This document shows, piece after piece, positions 1 to 7,727 of a stretch of DNA of 21,338 nt. The position numbers and the translations under genes are program-made. The stretch is from CAZNFR01 sp964572225. GTDB lineage: Bacteria > Bacteroidota > Bacteroidia > Bacteroidales > GCA-2748055. The notes beneath the pieces are model-generated. The model was not told the origin of the DNA and did not search any database. It saw nothing but the letters and a program-made list of their open reading frames with translations. The DNA is taken from contig CAZNFR010000062.1 in the NCBI GenBank assembly GCA_964572225.1, positions 1 through 21,338 on the forward strand, in the 5' to 3' direction. Within the stretch, counting starts at the first letter, position 1; every line of letters starts with the position of its first letter.

Positions 1-12
1 TTCCTATCTTTA
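1..12 (+). promoter_or_regulatory. Possible -7 promoter element of the GH106-like gene
   Basis: TATCTTTA at 5-12 matches five of the six fixed bases of the Bacteroidota -7 element (TAnnTTTG). It lies 22 nt before the ATG at 35. The -33 part would fall outside the window. The 10-mer TTCCTATCTT at 1-10 recurs at 3071-3080 at nearly the same distance from the GH2 start codon, which supports a shared regulatory role. This rests on pattern matching only. Confidence 0.35.
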
Positions 13-34
13 TCTCAAACCAATCCAACTCAAC

Positions 35-2815
35 ATGAAAGCGGTTCCTGTCTTGCTTATCCTGATCCTGTTTGCCTCCTGTAACCAAAAACCGGCCGAT
101 TCCACCCTTTTTGAAGGTTTTCAGGATCCGCCTGCCGATGCCCGTCCCTTTGTGCGCTGGTGGTGGAACGGTAATCAGTTGGAAGCTGATGAGATCAGGC
201 GGCAGATCGAGGTACTTCACCAGGCCGGGATGGGAGGAGTGGAGATCAACCCCATTGCCATGGCTGCGGAAAATCCGGATATCGGACTGGAGTCCCTCGA
301 GTGGATGAGTCCCCAATGGAACAACATGCTCAAGCTTGCCAGCGAGGAACTGCAATCGCGGAATATGATTGCCGATCTCATCGTAGGCTCCGGCTGGCCC
401 TTCGGAGGGGAGTTCCTTATGCCCGATGAGATGATTCAACGTGTACTTGTGGAGCATATTCCGGTGAAGGGTCCTGTGGAGTTTACACGCGACAGTTCAG
501 GGATGGTCATGGATGTGGTGGTGGATCATCGCGAGGGTGACCGGGTAGAAGTAAGCAATGAGTTGATGTTTATCAGGCTGGTCCCTCTAAGTGCTGGCGG
601 TATTCATGAGGTGGTCGATCTTATGGGTAATTTCCGGAAGGGTCAGCTCAGTTTCCAGGTTCCCGTAGGCGAATACGAACTGATCCTTGGGATCCTGCAG
701 GTGGGTCACAGGGAGGTTATGCACGGTACCAAAGGGGCTGCCGGACCGGTAATGAACCATTATGATGCGGAGGTGGTCATGAACTACCTGAAAAGACTCA
801 AGAAAATTGAAGAGGATACCGGAATCCCCCTGGCCGATCTGGTGAGAGCTCTTTTCTGCGACTCCATCGAACTGGCCGGGGCCAACTGGACAAGCGGATT
901 TGGTGAGATGTTCGAAGAGGCATATGGATACTCACTTCTCGATTATCTTCCTTTTCTCTTTTACCAACCCTACGCCGGGTATCAGTCCACCGAATATAAT
1001 CAGGATTTTAAGGATGAACTCAAAAGGGTTCGGTATGATTACAACAAACTCCTGGTAAAGGTGTTCCTGGATAACTTCACACAGACCTTTCACCGCTTTT
1101 GTGAAGAAAACAAGCTTTTGAGCCGTTACCAGGCATACGGAACCCCTTTTCTCATGGATATGCTGGAGGGGTATATGATCCCTCATATCCCGGAAAGTAA
1201 CAATTGGGTGTTCTCGGCCGATATGACTACCCCCGACTGGCAATGGAGCAAAGGTCACGGATACATGGTCTGGAATATGTATACGGCTGCCGGCGGACAT
1301 TTGTCCGGGCGTAAAATCATCAGCACAGAAGCCATGACTAATACACGAGGGGTCTTCAAACTTACCCTTGAGGATATGAAACAGGCAGACGATATGAATT
1401 TCATCACAGGGATGAACCATTCTGTTCTACACGGGTATAACTATTCCCCTAAAGAAGCCGGTTTTCCAGGATGGATCCGCTATGGAGCCTATTACAATGA
1501 GCAAAATACCTGGTGGCCTTATCTTCGAAACTGGGCCGATTATAATGCCCGGGTTAGTTACGTTATGCAAAATACACAGCCGGTTAAGCAGGTGGCAGTG
1601 CTTCCTCCGGTGGCCGATCTGTGGAGTGAGCACGGACTCATCCGGGTTCCTTTCCATATGGAACCATGGTATATGTATGAGTTGTGGGAAAGCTTCAGTC
1701 AGGCCGGCAGCTCTGTCGAGTATATCAACGAGAGGGTCATTCATGAAGGAAAAAAGGAAAACGGAGAGCTCAGCTTTGGCCCCATGAATTATAAAGCACT
1801 GATCATTGCCGGAGTGGGATCCATGGAAATCGAAACAGCCCGCTCTGTGGCAGATTACGTCGAATTGGGAGGTCAATTGGTGATCCTGGATAGCATCCCT
1901 TCCCGTGACCCCCGATTTAAAACAAAGGAGAAGGATCAGGAAGTGGGAGATGTTTTCCGCGAGCTGCTGGGAAAATACCCCGAACAGGTCATTCTTTCGG
2001 AGGTTCCTGCGGGGAGTGATGAGCTCCTTGAGTGGACCCTGGATTTGATGGAAAAGGCCGGGCTGCCTGCGGACCTTGTGATCCAAAATCCGGATAAGGA
2101 TGTGTATCAGCTTCACCAGGCGGGTGATGAGGAAGAGATATTTTTCTTTGTCAACTCTCACAGGCTCGAAGAGGCAATTCTGGATGTGAAATTCGATACC
2201 CCTGGTAAATATCTCTGGCACTGGGATCCGGAAAGGGGTAGCAGGAGGTCTCTGGGAAAAATCCCTTCTACCGGCGAAATAAAACTGGAACTGGCACCGC
2301 TGGAATCACAGCTGTTGGTGATCAGCGATGAGCAGGGGGAGGCAACAGCCGCTAAAAGGGAGACCCCATATGCATTTACCGGGATTGAAGGTCCATGGGA
2401 GCTAAGCCTTCAACATGCAAACGGGACGGTATTTGAAATGGGATCCTTTGAATTGCAGGAATTCAGCAAATCAGGAAATCCTTCACTGGAAAACTTTGCA
2501 GGGACTGCAGTGTACACCAAAACCATTGATCTGGCCGGAGGGTACCAAATTCTGGATCTGGGCGAGGTGAACCGGTCGGTGACCGAGGTATATGTAAACG
2601 GCAAAAAAGCAGGCACAAAGTGGTATGGCCGGCATCGCTACGACCTGGCTGAATATTTATCCCCGGGTGAAAATACCCTGGAAATCCATCTTACCACCAC
2701 TTTATCCAACTATACCCGTACCCTGAAAGATAACCCCGTTGCCTTTCGCTGGGGTAATCACGAACCGGTGGAAGCCGGACTGGAAGGACCGGTGAGAGTG
2801 TTGGAGAATAAATAA
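35..2815 (+). CDS. GH106-like alpha-L-rhamnosidase family lipoprotein
   Basis: This 926-residue protein resembles the GH106 (alpha-L-rhamnosidase) group of large Bacteroidota glycosidases, which remove terminal rhamnose from plant or algal polysaccharides. A signal peptide ends in a lipobox-like FASC with the lipid-accepting Cys at 16, so it is probably a membrane-anchored lipoprotein. The mature N-terminus carries the family-like stretch ARPFVRWWWNGN (residues 36-47), followed by a helix and GMGGVEINPI, the expected start of the catalytic barrel. A conserved-looking STEAMT segment (Glu432) and a W-rich region follow. Residues from about 800 to the end look like a GH2-type jelly-roll sugar-binding domain (VYVNGKKAGTKWYGRHRYDL, LSPGENTLEI). 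Length fits the family. I have not proven which acids are catalytic, and the substrate could be another deoxysugar. The gene ends intact just before a hydrolase remnant. Confidence 0.8.
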   Translation: MKAVPVLLILILFASCNQKPADSTLFEGFQDPPADARPFVRWWWNGNQLEADEIRRQIEVLHQAGMGGVEINPIAMAAENPDIGLESLEWMSPQWNNMLKLASEELQSRNMIADLIVGSGWPFGGEFLMPDEMIQRVLVEHIPVKGPVEFTRDSSGMVMDVVVDHREGDRVEVSNELMFIRLVPLSAGGIHEVVDLMGNFRKGQLSFQVPVGEYELILGILQVGHREVMHGTKGAAGPVMNHYDAEVVMNYLKRLKKIEEDTGIPLADLVRALFCDSIELAGANWTSGFGEMFEEAYGYSLLDYLPFLFYQPYAGYQSTEYNQDFKDELKRVRYDYNKLLVKVFLDNFTQTFHRFCEENKLLSRYQAYGTPFLMDMLEGYMIPHIPESNNWVFSADMTTPDWQWSKGHGYMVWNMYTAAGGHLSGRKIISTEAMTNTRGVFKLTLEDMKQADDMNFITGMNHSVLHGYNYSPKEAGFPGWIRYGAYYNEQNTWWPYLRNWADYNARVSYVMQNTQPVKQVAVLPPVADLWSEHGLIRVPFHMEPWYMYELWESFSQAGSSVEYINERVIHEGKKENGELSFGPMNYKALIIAGVGSMEIETARSVADYVELGGQLVILDSIPSRDPRFKTKEKDQEVGDVFRELLGKYPEQVILSEVPAGSDELLEWTLDLMEKAGLPADLVIQNPDKDVYQLHQAGDEEEIFFFVNSHRLEEAILDVKFDTPGKYLWHWDPERGSRRSLGKIPSTGEIKLELAPLESQLLVISDEQGEATAAKRETPYAFTGIEGPWELSLQHANGTVFEMGSFELQEFSKSGNPSLENFAGTAVYTKTIDLAGGYQILDLGEVNRSVTEVYVNGKKAGTKWYGRHRYDLAEYLSPGENTLEIHLTTTLSNYTRTLKDNPVAFRWGNHEPVEAGLEGPVRVLENK

Positions 2816-3062
2816 TAAATCTAATGAAGACCTTAAATGGGGTCAGTATAAGGATTTGAAACTTTCACAGATCTCCTGTCGGACCCTGATAATCCACAGT
2901 AAAAACGACAGCAGTGTTTCTTTCGATCATGCGGAACATGCCCATCGCATGATCCCGAATTCTGTACTCACCGGATTGGATAACGAATGGGGGCATTTAT
3001 TCTGGATCGGGAAGGATTCGGACCAGGTCATTCGAAAAGTGATTAATTTCATGGAAGAGTAA
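2796..3062 (+). pseudogene. Remnant: C-terminal end of an alpha/beta hydrolase
   Basis: The frame is open from just after a TGA at 2793-2795 to the stop at 3060-3062 but has no ATG; the only plausible internal start is TTG at 2856. The translation is the last quarter of an alpha/beta hydrolase. TLIIHSKNDSSVSFDHAEHA carries the usual acid (Asp in KND) on the strand after beta-6, and DNEWGHLFWIG carries the catalytic His, followed by a final helix VIRKVINFMEE. Recognisable homology already begins before the TTG (DLKWGQYKDLKLSQI). The nucleophile elbow (GxSxG) and the whole N-terminal core are missing, so a complete enzyme cannot be made. It sits between two intact glycosidase genes, which suggests a deletion that left the 3' end. 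A functional small protein is possible but unlikely. Confidence 0.75.
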
Positions 3063-3070
3063 AAACAAAC

Positions 3071-3082
3071 TTCCTATCTTGG
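3071..3082 (+). promoter_or_regulatory. Possible -7 promoter element of the GH2 gene
   Basis: TATCTTGG at 3075-3082 agrees with five of six fixed bases of TAnnTTTG and sits 24 nt before the ATG at 3107. The enclosing 10-mer TTCCTATCTT is identical to positions 1-10 upstream of the GH106-like gene. No clear TTTG -33 box is visible at the expected distance. Confidence 0.3.
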
Positions 3083-3106
3083 AGGCAGCAATTAACCAAA
3101 GCTCCT

Positions 3107-5317
3107 ATGAAATTTTCAAAAAAAACCAGTTTTCTCTTCGCAGCTATCCTCTTTTTTGGATTATCCGCCTGCGACAATTCCCAACCTAAAAGATCGGTGA
3201 TTTCCCTGAACGGAATGTGGGAAGTGGCCGAATCCATGGATACCATTCCACCGCAAGACTTTACCCGTGAGATCCCTGTGCCCGGCCTGATTGATCTTGC
3301 CCTACCTGCCTTTAAGAACAGCGGATACCGTTACTCCGACCTGGGAAGAGATACCACAGGGGATCCGGAATTTGGCCGTAAATACTACTGGTACCGGAAA
3401 GTCTTAGATCTCGATCAGGATCCAGGCGATTTTGCCATCCTTAAGGTACATAAGGCAAAATTCGGCCATGTTGTGTATGTCAACGGTCACTATGTGGGTA
3501 GTTACCATTTTTGCTTCACACCCTCTTTTTTTGATATCAGCAAATTCCTGAATTACAATTCCGGGAACGAAATTCTGATCAGGGTGGGAGCCAGCCCCGA
3601 TCAATTGCCTGAAAATATTCCTTTCGGATTCGAAATTGAAAAATCGGTTTACTATTCCGGGATTTATGACAGGGTGGAACTGTTCACCGGAAATTATCCT
3701 TACATCGAAAATGTGCAGGTGGTCCCGGATATTGAGGACAAAACAGCCAGAGTTATTCTCTACATTCAAAACGGTCCTGACAAATTGAGTTCTGATTTTC
3801 ACTATCAGGTAAGAGAAAGAGACAGCCGGAAATCGGTGGCTCAGGGAAAAACCAAAGTGTATCATTTTGACACACATTCAGCCGATACCCTGCACCTGGA
3901 AATCGGAATGCATAACTCAAAGCTCTGGTCGCCCGAAAACCCCTTCCTCTATGAGCTTGAGGTCGAAAGTACAGGAGATACCAAAAACGTCATTTTCGGG
4001 ATGCGGGAGTTCAGGTTCGATACCCTTAGCCGGTTGGCGCTTCTCAACGAGAAACCATATTACCTCAGGGGTACCAATATTGCCATGCATCGTTTTTTTG
4101 AGGATCCGGTTCGACAGGCTCTGCCCTGGAACCGCGACTGGGTGGAAGGAATGCATGAGGAGTTTAAGGATATGCACTGGAATTCCTACCGTTTTCATGT
4201 AGGATTTGCACCGGAGCTGTGGTATGAGGTTGCCGATGAAAAAGGATTCCTTGTTCAGGATGAATATGCCATCTGGGCCTTGTTTTTAAAAGACAGCAGC
4301 ATGTATTCAACCCTTCAGCAGGATCGGCACCAGGCCGATATCCTTGCCGAAGAATACCGGGCTTGGATGCGTGAAAGATGGAACCATCCTTCTATGGTTA
4401 TCTGGGATGCCCAAAACGAAACCTGGTGGGATGAGACCGGTAAGGCTATAGAGATGGTAAGGCATCTGGATCATTCCAACCGTCCATGGGATAATGGTTT
4501 TTCCCCTCCCCAGAGCCCCACCGATATGATGGAATCACATCCTTACCTCTTTGCTCATGATCAGGCCCTTACCTTCAACGTAAATCGTGAATGGCCGGAA
4601 GAAGGCCTGCTAAAACACGATCTGGGAAAGCATCCCGAGCCCTTTAATGACCCCAACCTATATGAACCTCCGGCAAATGGAGGGAAATACAATAATCCGG
4701 TTATCGTTAACGAATACGGATGGATCTGGTTGTACCGTGACGGCAGTCCCAGCAGTGTTGCTGAAAAGATCTGGAGGTTTTATCCCGAATACGATACTCC
4801 GGAGGAGAGATGGGAATGGAGGGGAAGGGTGATTGCCGCCAAAACCGAGTACTGGCGCAGCAGGCGCGATGTGGCCGGGGTACAACATTTTTGCATGCTC
4901 ACCTGCGACCGCCCCTGGGAACCCCGGAGTCAGGTTTCCGACGATTGGAAAGATGTGGAAAATCTGATAATGCAGCCCCTTTTCAAAGAGTTTGTAAAGC
5001 CCGCCTTTTCCCCGGTGGGATTGTTTGTCGATAAGTTCGATCGGGATTATTTACCCGGTGAGCTTATCAGGGTACCGGTCGTTGCCTTTAACGACCTGGA
5101 TGATTCATGGGAAGGAGAACTTCAACTGAAAATCGTGAAGGAGGATTCCATCCTGAATCAGACCCTGATCGATAAGATTGTCATTCAAGCTTATGGAAGA
5201 ACCTCAAATGAACTGGAAATCCGTGTTCCTGAAGAAAGCGGAGTTTATGACCTGAGAGCAGAGATCGAATACCAGGGCGAGGTGGTTTTTAGTACCCGCC
5301 GGTTTCGTATTAACTGA
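3107..5317 (+). CDS. Glycoside hydrolase family 2 lipoprotein
   Basis: This is a 736-residue exported glycosidase of the GH2 fold. A signal peptide ends in LSAC, with the lipidated Cys at 22. Residues about 30-200 form the sugar-binding jelly roll (SLNGMWEV, YWYRKVLDL, VYVNGHYVGSY). About 200-300 is an immunoglobulin-like domain with the LWSPENPFLYELEV signature. From about 310 the TIM barrel begins (LRGTNIAMHRFFEDP, WNSYRFHVG, LVQDEY). The expected acid/base is Glu438 in WDAQNETWW and the expected nucleophile is Glu536 in VIVNEYGW. A short C-terminal beta domain follows. GH2 includes galactosidases, glucuronidases, mannosidases and others, and I cannot assign the sugar. The neighbouring rhamnosidase-like gene suggests joint attack on one glycan. 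Codons 4-7 contain an A8 run (3118-3125). Confidence 0.85.
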   Translation: MKFSKKTSFLFAAILFFGLSACDNSQPKRSVISLNGMWEVAESMDTIPPQDFTREIPVPGLIDLALPAFKNSGYRYSDLGRDTTGDPEFGRKYYWYRKVLDLDQDPGDFAILKVHKAKFGHVVYVNGHYVGSYHFCFTPSFFDISKFLNYNSGNEILIRVGASPDQLPENIPFGFEIEKSVYYSGIYDRVELFTGNYPYIENVQVVPDIEDKTARVILYIQNGPDKLSSDFHYQVRERDSRKSVAQGKTKVYHFDTHSADTLHLEIGMHNSKLWSPENPFLYELEVESTGDTKNVIFGMREFRFDTLSRLALLNEKPYYLRGTNIAMHRFFEDPVRQALPWNRDWVEGMHEEFKDMHWNSYRFHVGFAPELWYEVADEKGFLVQDEYAIWALFLKDSSMYSTLQQDRHQADILAEEYRAWMRERWNHPSMVIWDAQNETWWDETGKAIEMVRHLDHSNRPWDNGFSPPQSPTDMMESHPYLFAHDQALTFNVNREWPEEGLLKHDLGKHPEPFNDPNLYEPPANGGKYNNPVIVNEYGWIWLYRDGSPSSVAEKIWRFYPEYDTPEERWEWRGRVIAAKTEYWRSRRDVAGVQHFCMLTCDRPWEPRSQVSDDWKDVENLIMQPLFKEFVKPAFSPVGLFVDKFDRDYLPGELIRVPVVAFNDLDDSWEGELQLKIVKEDSILNQTLIDKIVIQAYGRTSNELEIRVPEESGVYDLRAEIEYQGEVVFSTRRFRIN

Positions 5318-5411
5318 TCATCTTTTATTTGTTTCCGGGATTGCTGAACAAGAGAGCTCTGAGCGATGTTTTCCTTTGGAGTTAGTTACAAATCCTAAAA
5401 CCAACAATCTC

Positions 5412-6425
5412 ATGAAATACAATTTATTGGGAAACACCGGATTAAAAGTCTCTGAACTTTGTCTGGGAACCATGACCTTTGGAGGCCGTGGGTACTGGAC
5501 TGCCATTGGGACTCTGCCGCAGGATCATGTGAATGCCATGGTAAAGCAATCGGTCGATGGAGGAATTAACTTCATAGATACTGCGAATATTTACAGTGAA
5601 GGACTGAGTGAAGAGATGACCGGGAAGGCTATTCGTGACCTTGGACTCAAACGCGATGATCTGGTGATCGCCACCAAGGTGAGAGGTGCCATGGGTGAGG
5701 GCCCGAATGAAGTGGGACTCAGCCGGAAGCATATCCTTCAGCAGGCCGATGAGAGTCTGCAGCGCATGCAGATCGATTACATTGACCTCTACCAGATCCA
5801 TGGTTTTGATCCCTTAACCCCCATGGAGGAGACCCTGGAAGCGCTGGATACCCTTGTGAAAAACGGGAAGGTACGCTATATCGGCTGTAGTAACCTGGCA
5901 GCCTGGCAGCTTATGAAATTTCAGGGCATCTCCGAAATGAAAAATCTTAGCAAATTTGTATCCCTGCAGGCCTACTATACCATTGCCGGCCGTGATCTTG
6001 AAAGGGAGCTCGTTCCTTTGCTTCAGGATCAGAACATCGGACTCATGGTCTGGAGTCCGCTGGCAGGGGGACTCCTTAGCGGGAAGTACAGTCGCGATAA
6101 AGAAACCAAAGAAGGACGCAGAGTGAATTTTGATTTCCCACCGATTGATAAGGAGAAGGCTTTTGATATTATTGACGTGATGGAAAAAGTGGCCAAAGAT
6201 CATAAATCGACCGTGGCCCAGATCGCACTGGCCTGGCTACTGCACCAATCTTCCGTAAGCTCTGTGATTATAGGGGCCAATAAGCCCGAACAACTAGCCG
6301 ACAATCTCAAATCCACCGAAGTGAAGCTCAGCGAGGCAGACCTCAAAAAACTCGATGAGGTTAGTCAGCTAACCCCAGAATATCCCGGCTGGATGCTTCA
6401 ACGGATGGGGGAGGGAAGGAAGTAA
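5412..6425 (+). CDS. Aldo/keto reductase
   Basis: This is a cytoplasmic NAD(P)H-dependent oxidoreductase of the aldo/keto reductase superfamily, 337 residues from the ATG at 5412. An in-frame TTG at 5376 would add 12 residues, but the family N-terminus (MKYNLLGNTGLKVSELCLGT) starts at the ATG. The catalytic tetrad is visible: Asp56 and Tyr61 in FIDTANIYSEG, Lys89 in IATKVRG and His130 in DLYQIHGFD. Later signatures are IGCSNLAAWQ, WSPLAGGLLSGKY and the cofactor-binding VSSVIIGANKPEQLADN. It follows the GH2 gene by 94 nt on the same strand. It could reduce a sugar or aldehyde from the upstream glycosidases, but many paralogues of this class are general detoxifying reductases, so the specific substrate is unknown. 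Confidence 0.9.
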   Translation: MKYNLLGNTGLKVSELCLGTMTFGGRGYWTAIGTLPQDHVNAMVKQSVDGGINFIDTANIYSEGLSEEMTGKAIRDLGLKRDDLVIATKVRGAMGEGPNEVGLSRKHILQQADESLQRMQIDYIDLYQIHGFDPLTPMEETLEALDTLVKNGKVRYIGCSNLAAWQLMKFQGISEMKNLSKFVSLQAYYTIAGRDLERELVPLLQDQNIGLMVWSPLAGGLLSGKYSRDKETKEGRRVNFDFPPIDKEKAFDIIDVMEKVAKDHKSTVAQIALAWLLHQSSVSSVIIGANKPEQLADNLKSTEVKLSEADLKKLDEVSQLTPEYPGWMLQRMGEGRK

Positions 6426-6434
6426 ACCCATTCG

Positions 6435-6477
6435 AAAAAAATCACCCCAGGTCTCAGAGTAGCAACCTGGAGTGATT
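6435..6477 (-). terminator. Intrinsic terminator of the TonB receptor/PI-PLC operon
   Basis: A 13-bp stem pairs 6440-6452 with 6465-6477 around a 12-nt loop, with one imperfect pair. Read on the minus strand it is followed at once by seven T (A-run at 6435-6441). It lies 26 nt beyond the stop of the minus-strand PI-PLC gene, so it should end that transcript. On the plus strand it could also weakly terminate the aldo/keto reductase mRNA, but no U-run follows there. Confidence 0.85.
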
Positions 6478-6502
6478 CATCATAAGCAAAAGTAGGAGCC
6501 TG

Positions 6503-7711
6503 TTAATCTTTCCGGTAATTAACCGGGTTCTTTCTCACGATTGACTGTCCGGGCAAGGTTACCTTGTATGAAGTCCCATAGGCATTACCCTCCTGATAAA
6601 AATCGGTCGATACTACCTGTGCTCCGCTGCTGAAAGCAGCTTCAGCCCTGGAGTAATCGTTGACTTTGGCTTCGTAGGTTTCAATATCGGACCGTGTTCT
6701 CACCAGATATCCTATTTCCACAGCCTTCCTAATACTATCCTGCCTGATAAGAGCATTATCCAGAAGAAGAAATGCAGCATGGGGCCTTCCCATCTTTGAC
6801 TTGGGAAACATTACACGGCCCTTCAGGGAAGGATGATCATTTACATATACACTTTCTTCTGCCATTCCGGCTGAACCGGGAAGCAAGAGGAAAACGAATT
6901 TTCCCAGTGAAGATTTCACCGTAGGCCAGTTATGAGCCCTGACAGCCTCATTCAATGTTGTATAATCGCCTATGACATCGTCAGGGGTAATTACTTTTTC
7001 CCTGCCAAGCATATCCAGCACTTCCTGGTCCAACTTGTCGTAAACATCTTCCGTAAATGGCAATACCTCGGCAGAACCGGGTAAGATGGGCATTCGCATA
7101 TCTTTCGCTTCTACCATGATGAAAATAGGTGTATGGTCCGGATTTCTTTCCGACCAGAACCTGAGATCCTGAAGGGCATCTGTAAAAAAAGTGTAATGGG
7201 AACGGAAGTCAATATCTGCCATATGAAAAACTTTGAATCCAGGTTCCCTCATTCCGATGCTGTCGAAGGGAAGCAGGTCTTCAACTCCTTTTTTCCAGAG
7301 AGCCTGGTAGGCCGCAGGCCTTGTAAACCGGTTCCCGGTTGGATCATAGTAAACATCTATTTCCAGGCTGCGCAAACCGGCTTCCAACTGCTGGATAAAA
7401 TTCGGATGATCATACGACAGGCTCTCTCGCCAGGAGACCGGATTAGGATGGTTTTCCCGGAAAGCAGCAAGTTGATCCTCACTCATCTTATCCTGGTATG
7501 CTTCACCCATGTTGTTGAATAAGGGGTCAAGCATCTCAACCACATTTGGATCAATGGGGCGTGCATAACTGTTGTGAGTTCCAAGCACTTGTATCTGGTT
7601 AATTTTTATGTCCACTGGCAGGGTAGTACGACCATCCTCAAGCGTAAATTCTTTTGAGGAATGACATTGGGTCAAAAGAATGACCCCTGCAAAAACTAAT
7701 AATTTATGCAT
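6503..7711 (-). CDS. Ca2+-dependent phosphoinositide phospholipase C-like lipoprotein
   Basis: This 402-residue exported protein resembles the bacterial Ca2+-dependent PI-PLC (PLC1-like) group, typified by a Streptomyces antibioticus enzyme. Members cleave phosphatidylinositol to diacylglycerol and inositol phosphates. A short signal peptide ends in LLTQC (Cys16), a permissive lipobox, so it is probably a surface or periplasmic lipoprotein. The PLC X-like half shows QVLGTHNSY with the first catalytic His46, GLRSLEIDVYYDP (Glu117 and Asp119, likely Ca2+ ligands), KVFHMADIDFRS with the second His163, and IMVEAKD at about 199-204. The C-terminal part has GYLVRTRSD and VVSTDFY, typical of the end of a PLC barrel. 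It starts 16 nt after the stop of the TonB receptor gene, so the two are almost surely one operon. Actual substrate and Ca2+ need are inferred; a related phosphodiesterase activity is the main alternative. Confidence 0.8.
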   Translation of the reverse strand: MHKLLVFAGVILLTQCHSSKEFTLEDGRTTLPVDIKINQIQVLGTHNSYARPIDPNVVEMLDPLFNNMGEAYQDKMSEDQLAAFRENHPNPVSWRESLSYDHPNFIQQLEAGLRSLEIDVYYDPTGNRFTRPAAYQALWKKGVEDLLPFDSIGMREPGFKVFHMADIDFRSHYTFFTDALQDLRFWSERNPDHTPIFIMVEAKDMRMPILPGSAEVLPFTEDVYDKLDQEVLDMLGREKVITPDDVIGDYTTLNEAVRAHNWPTVKSSLGKFVFLLLPGSAGMAEESVYVNDHPSLKGRVMFPKSKMGRPHAAFLLLDNALIRQDSIRKAVEIGYLVRTRSDIETYEAKVNDYSRAEAAFSSGAQVVSTDFYQEGNAYGTSYKVTLPGQSIVRKNPVNYRKD

Positions 7712-7727
7712 TTTCCGGATTTTTTGC

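Noticed and set aside
1427..2221. A 264-codon open frame on the minus strand inside the GH106-like gene
   Set aside because: It is antisense to an intact family member and has no domain, promoter or neighbour to support it. The shorter frame at 932-1420 was rejected for the same reason.
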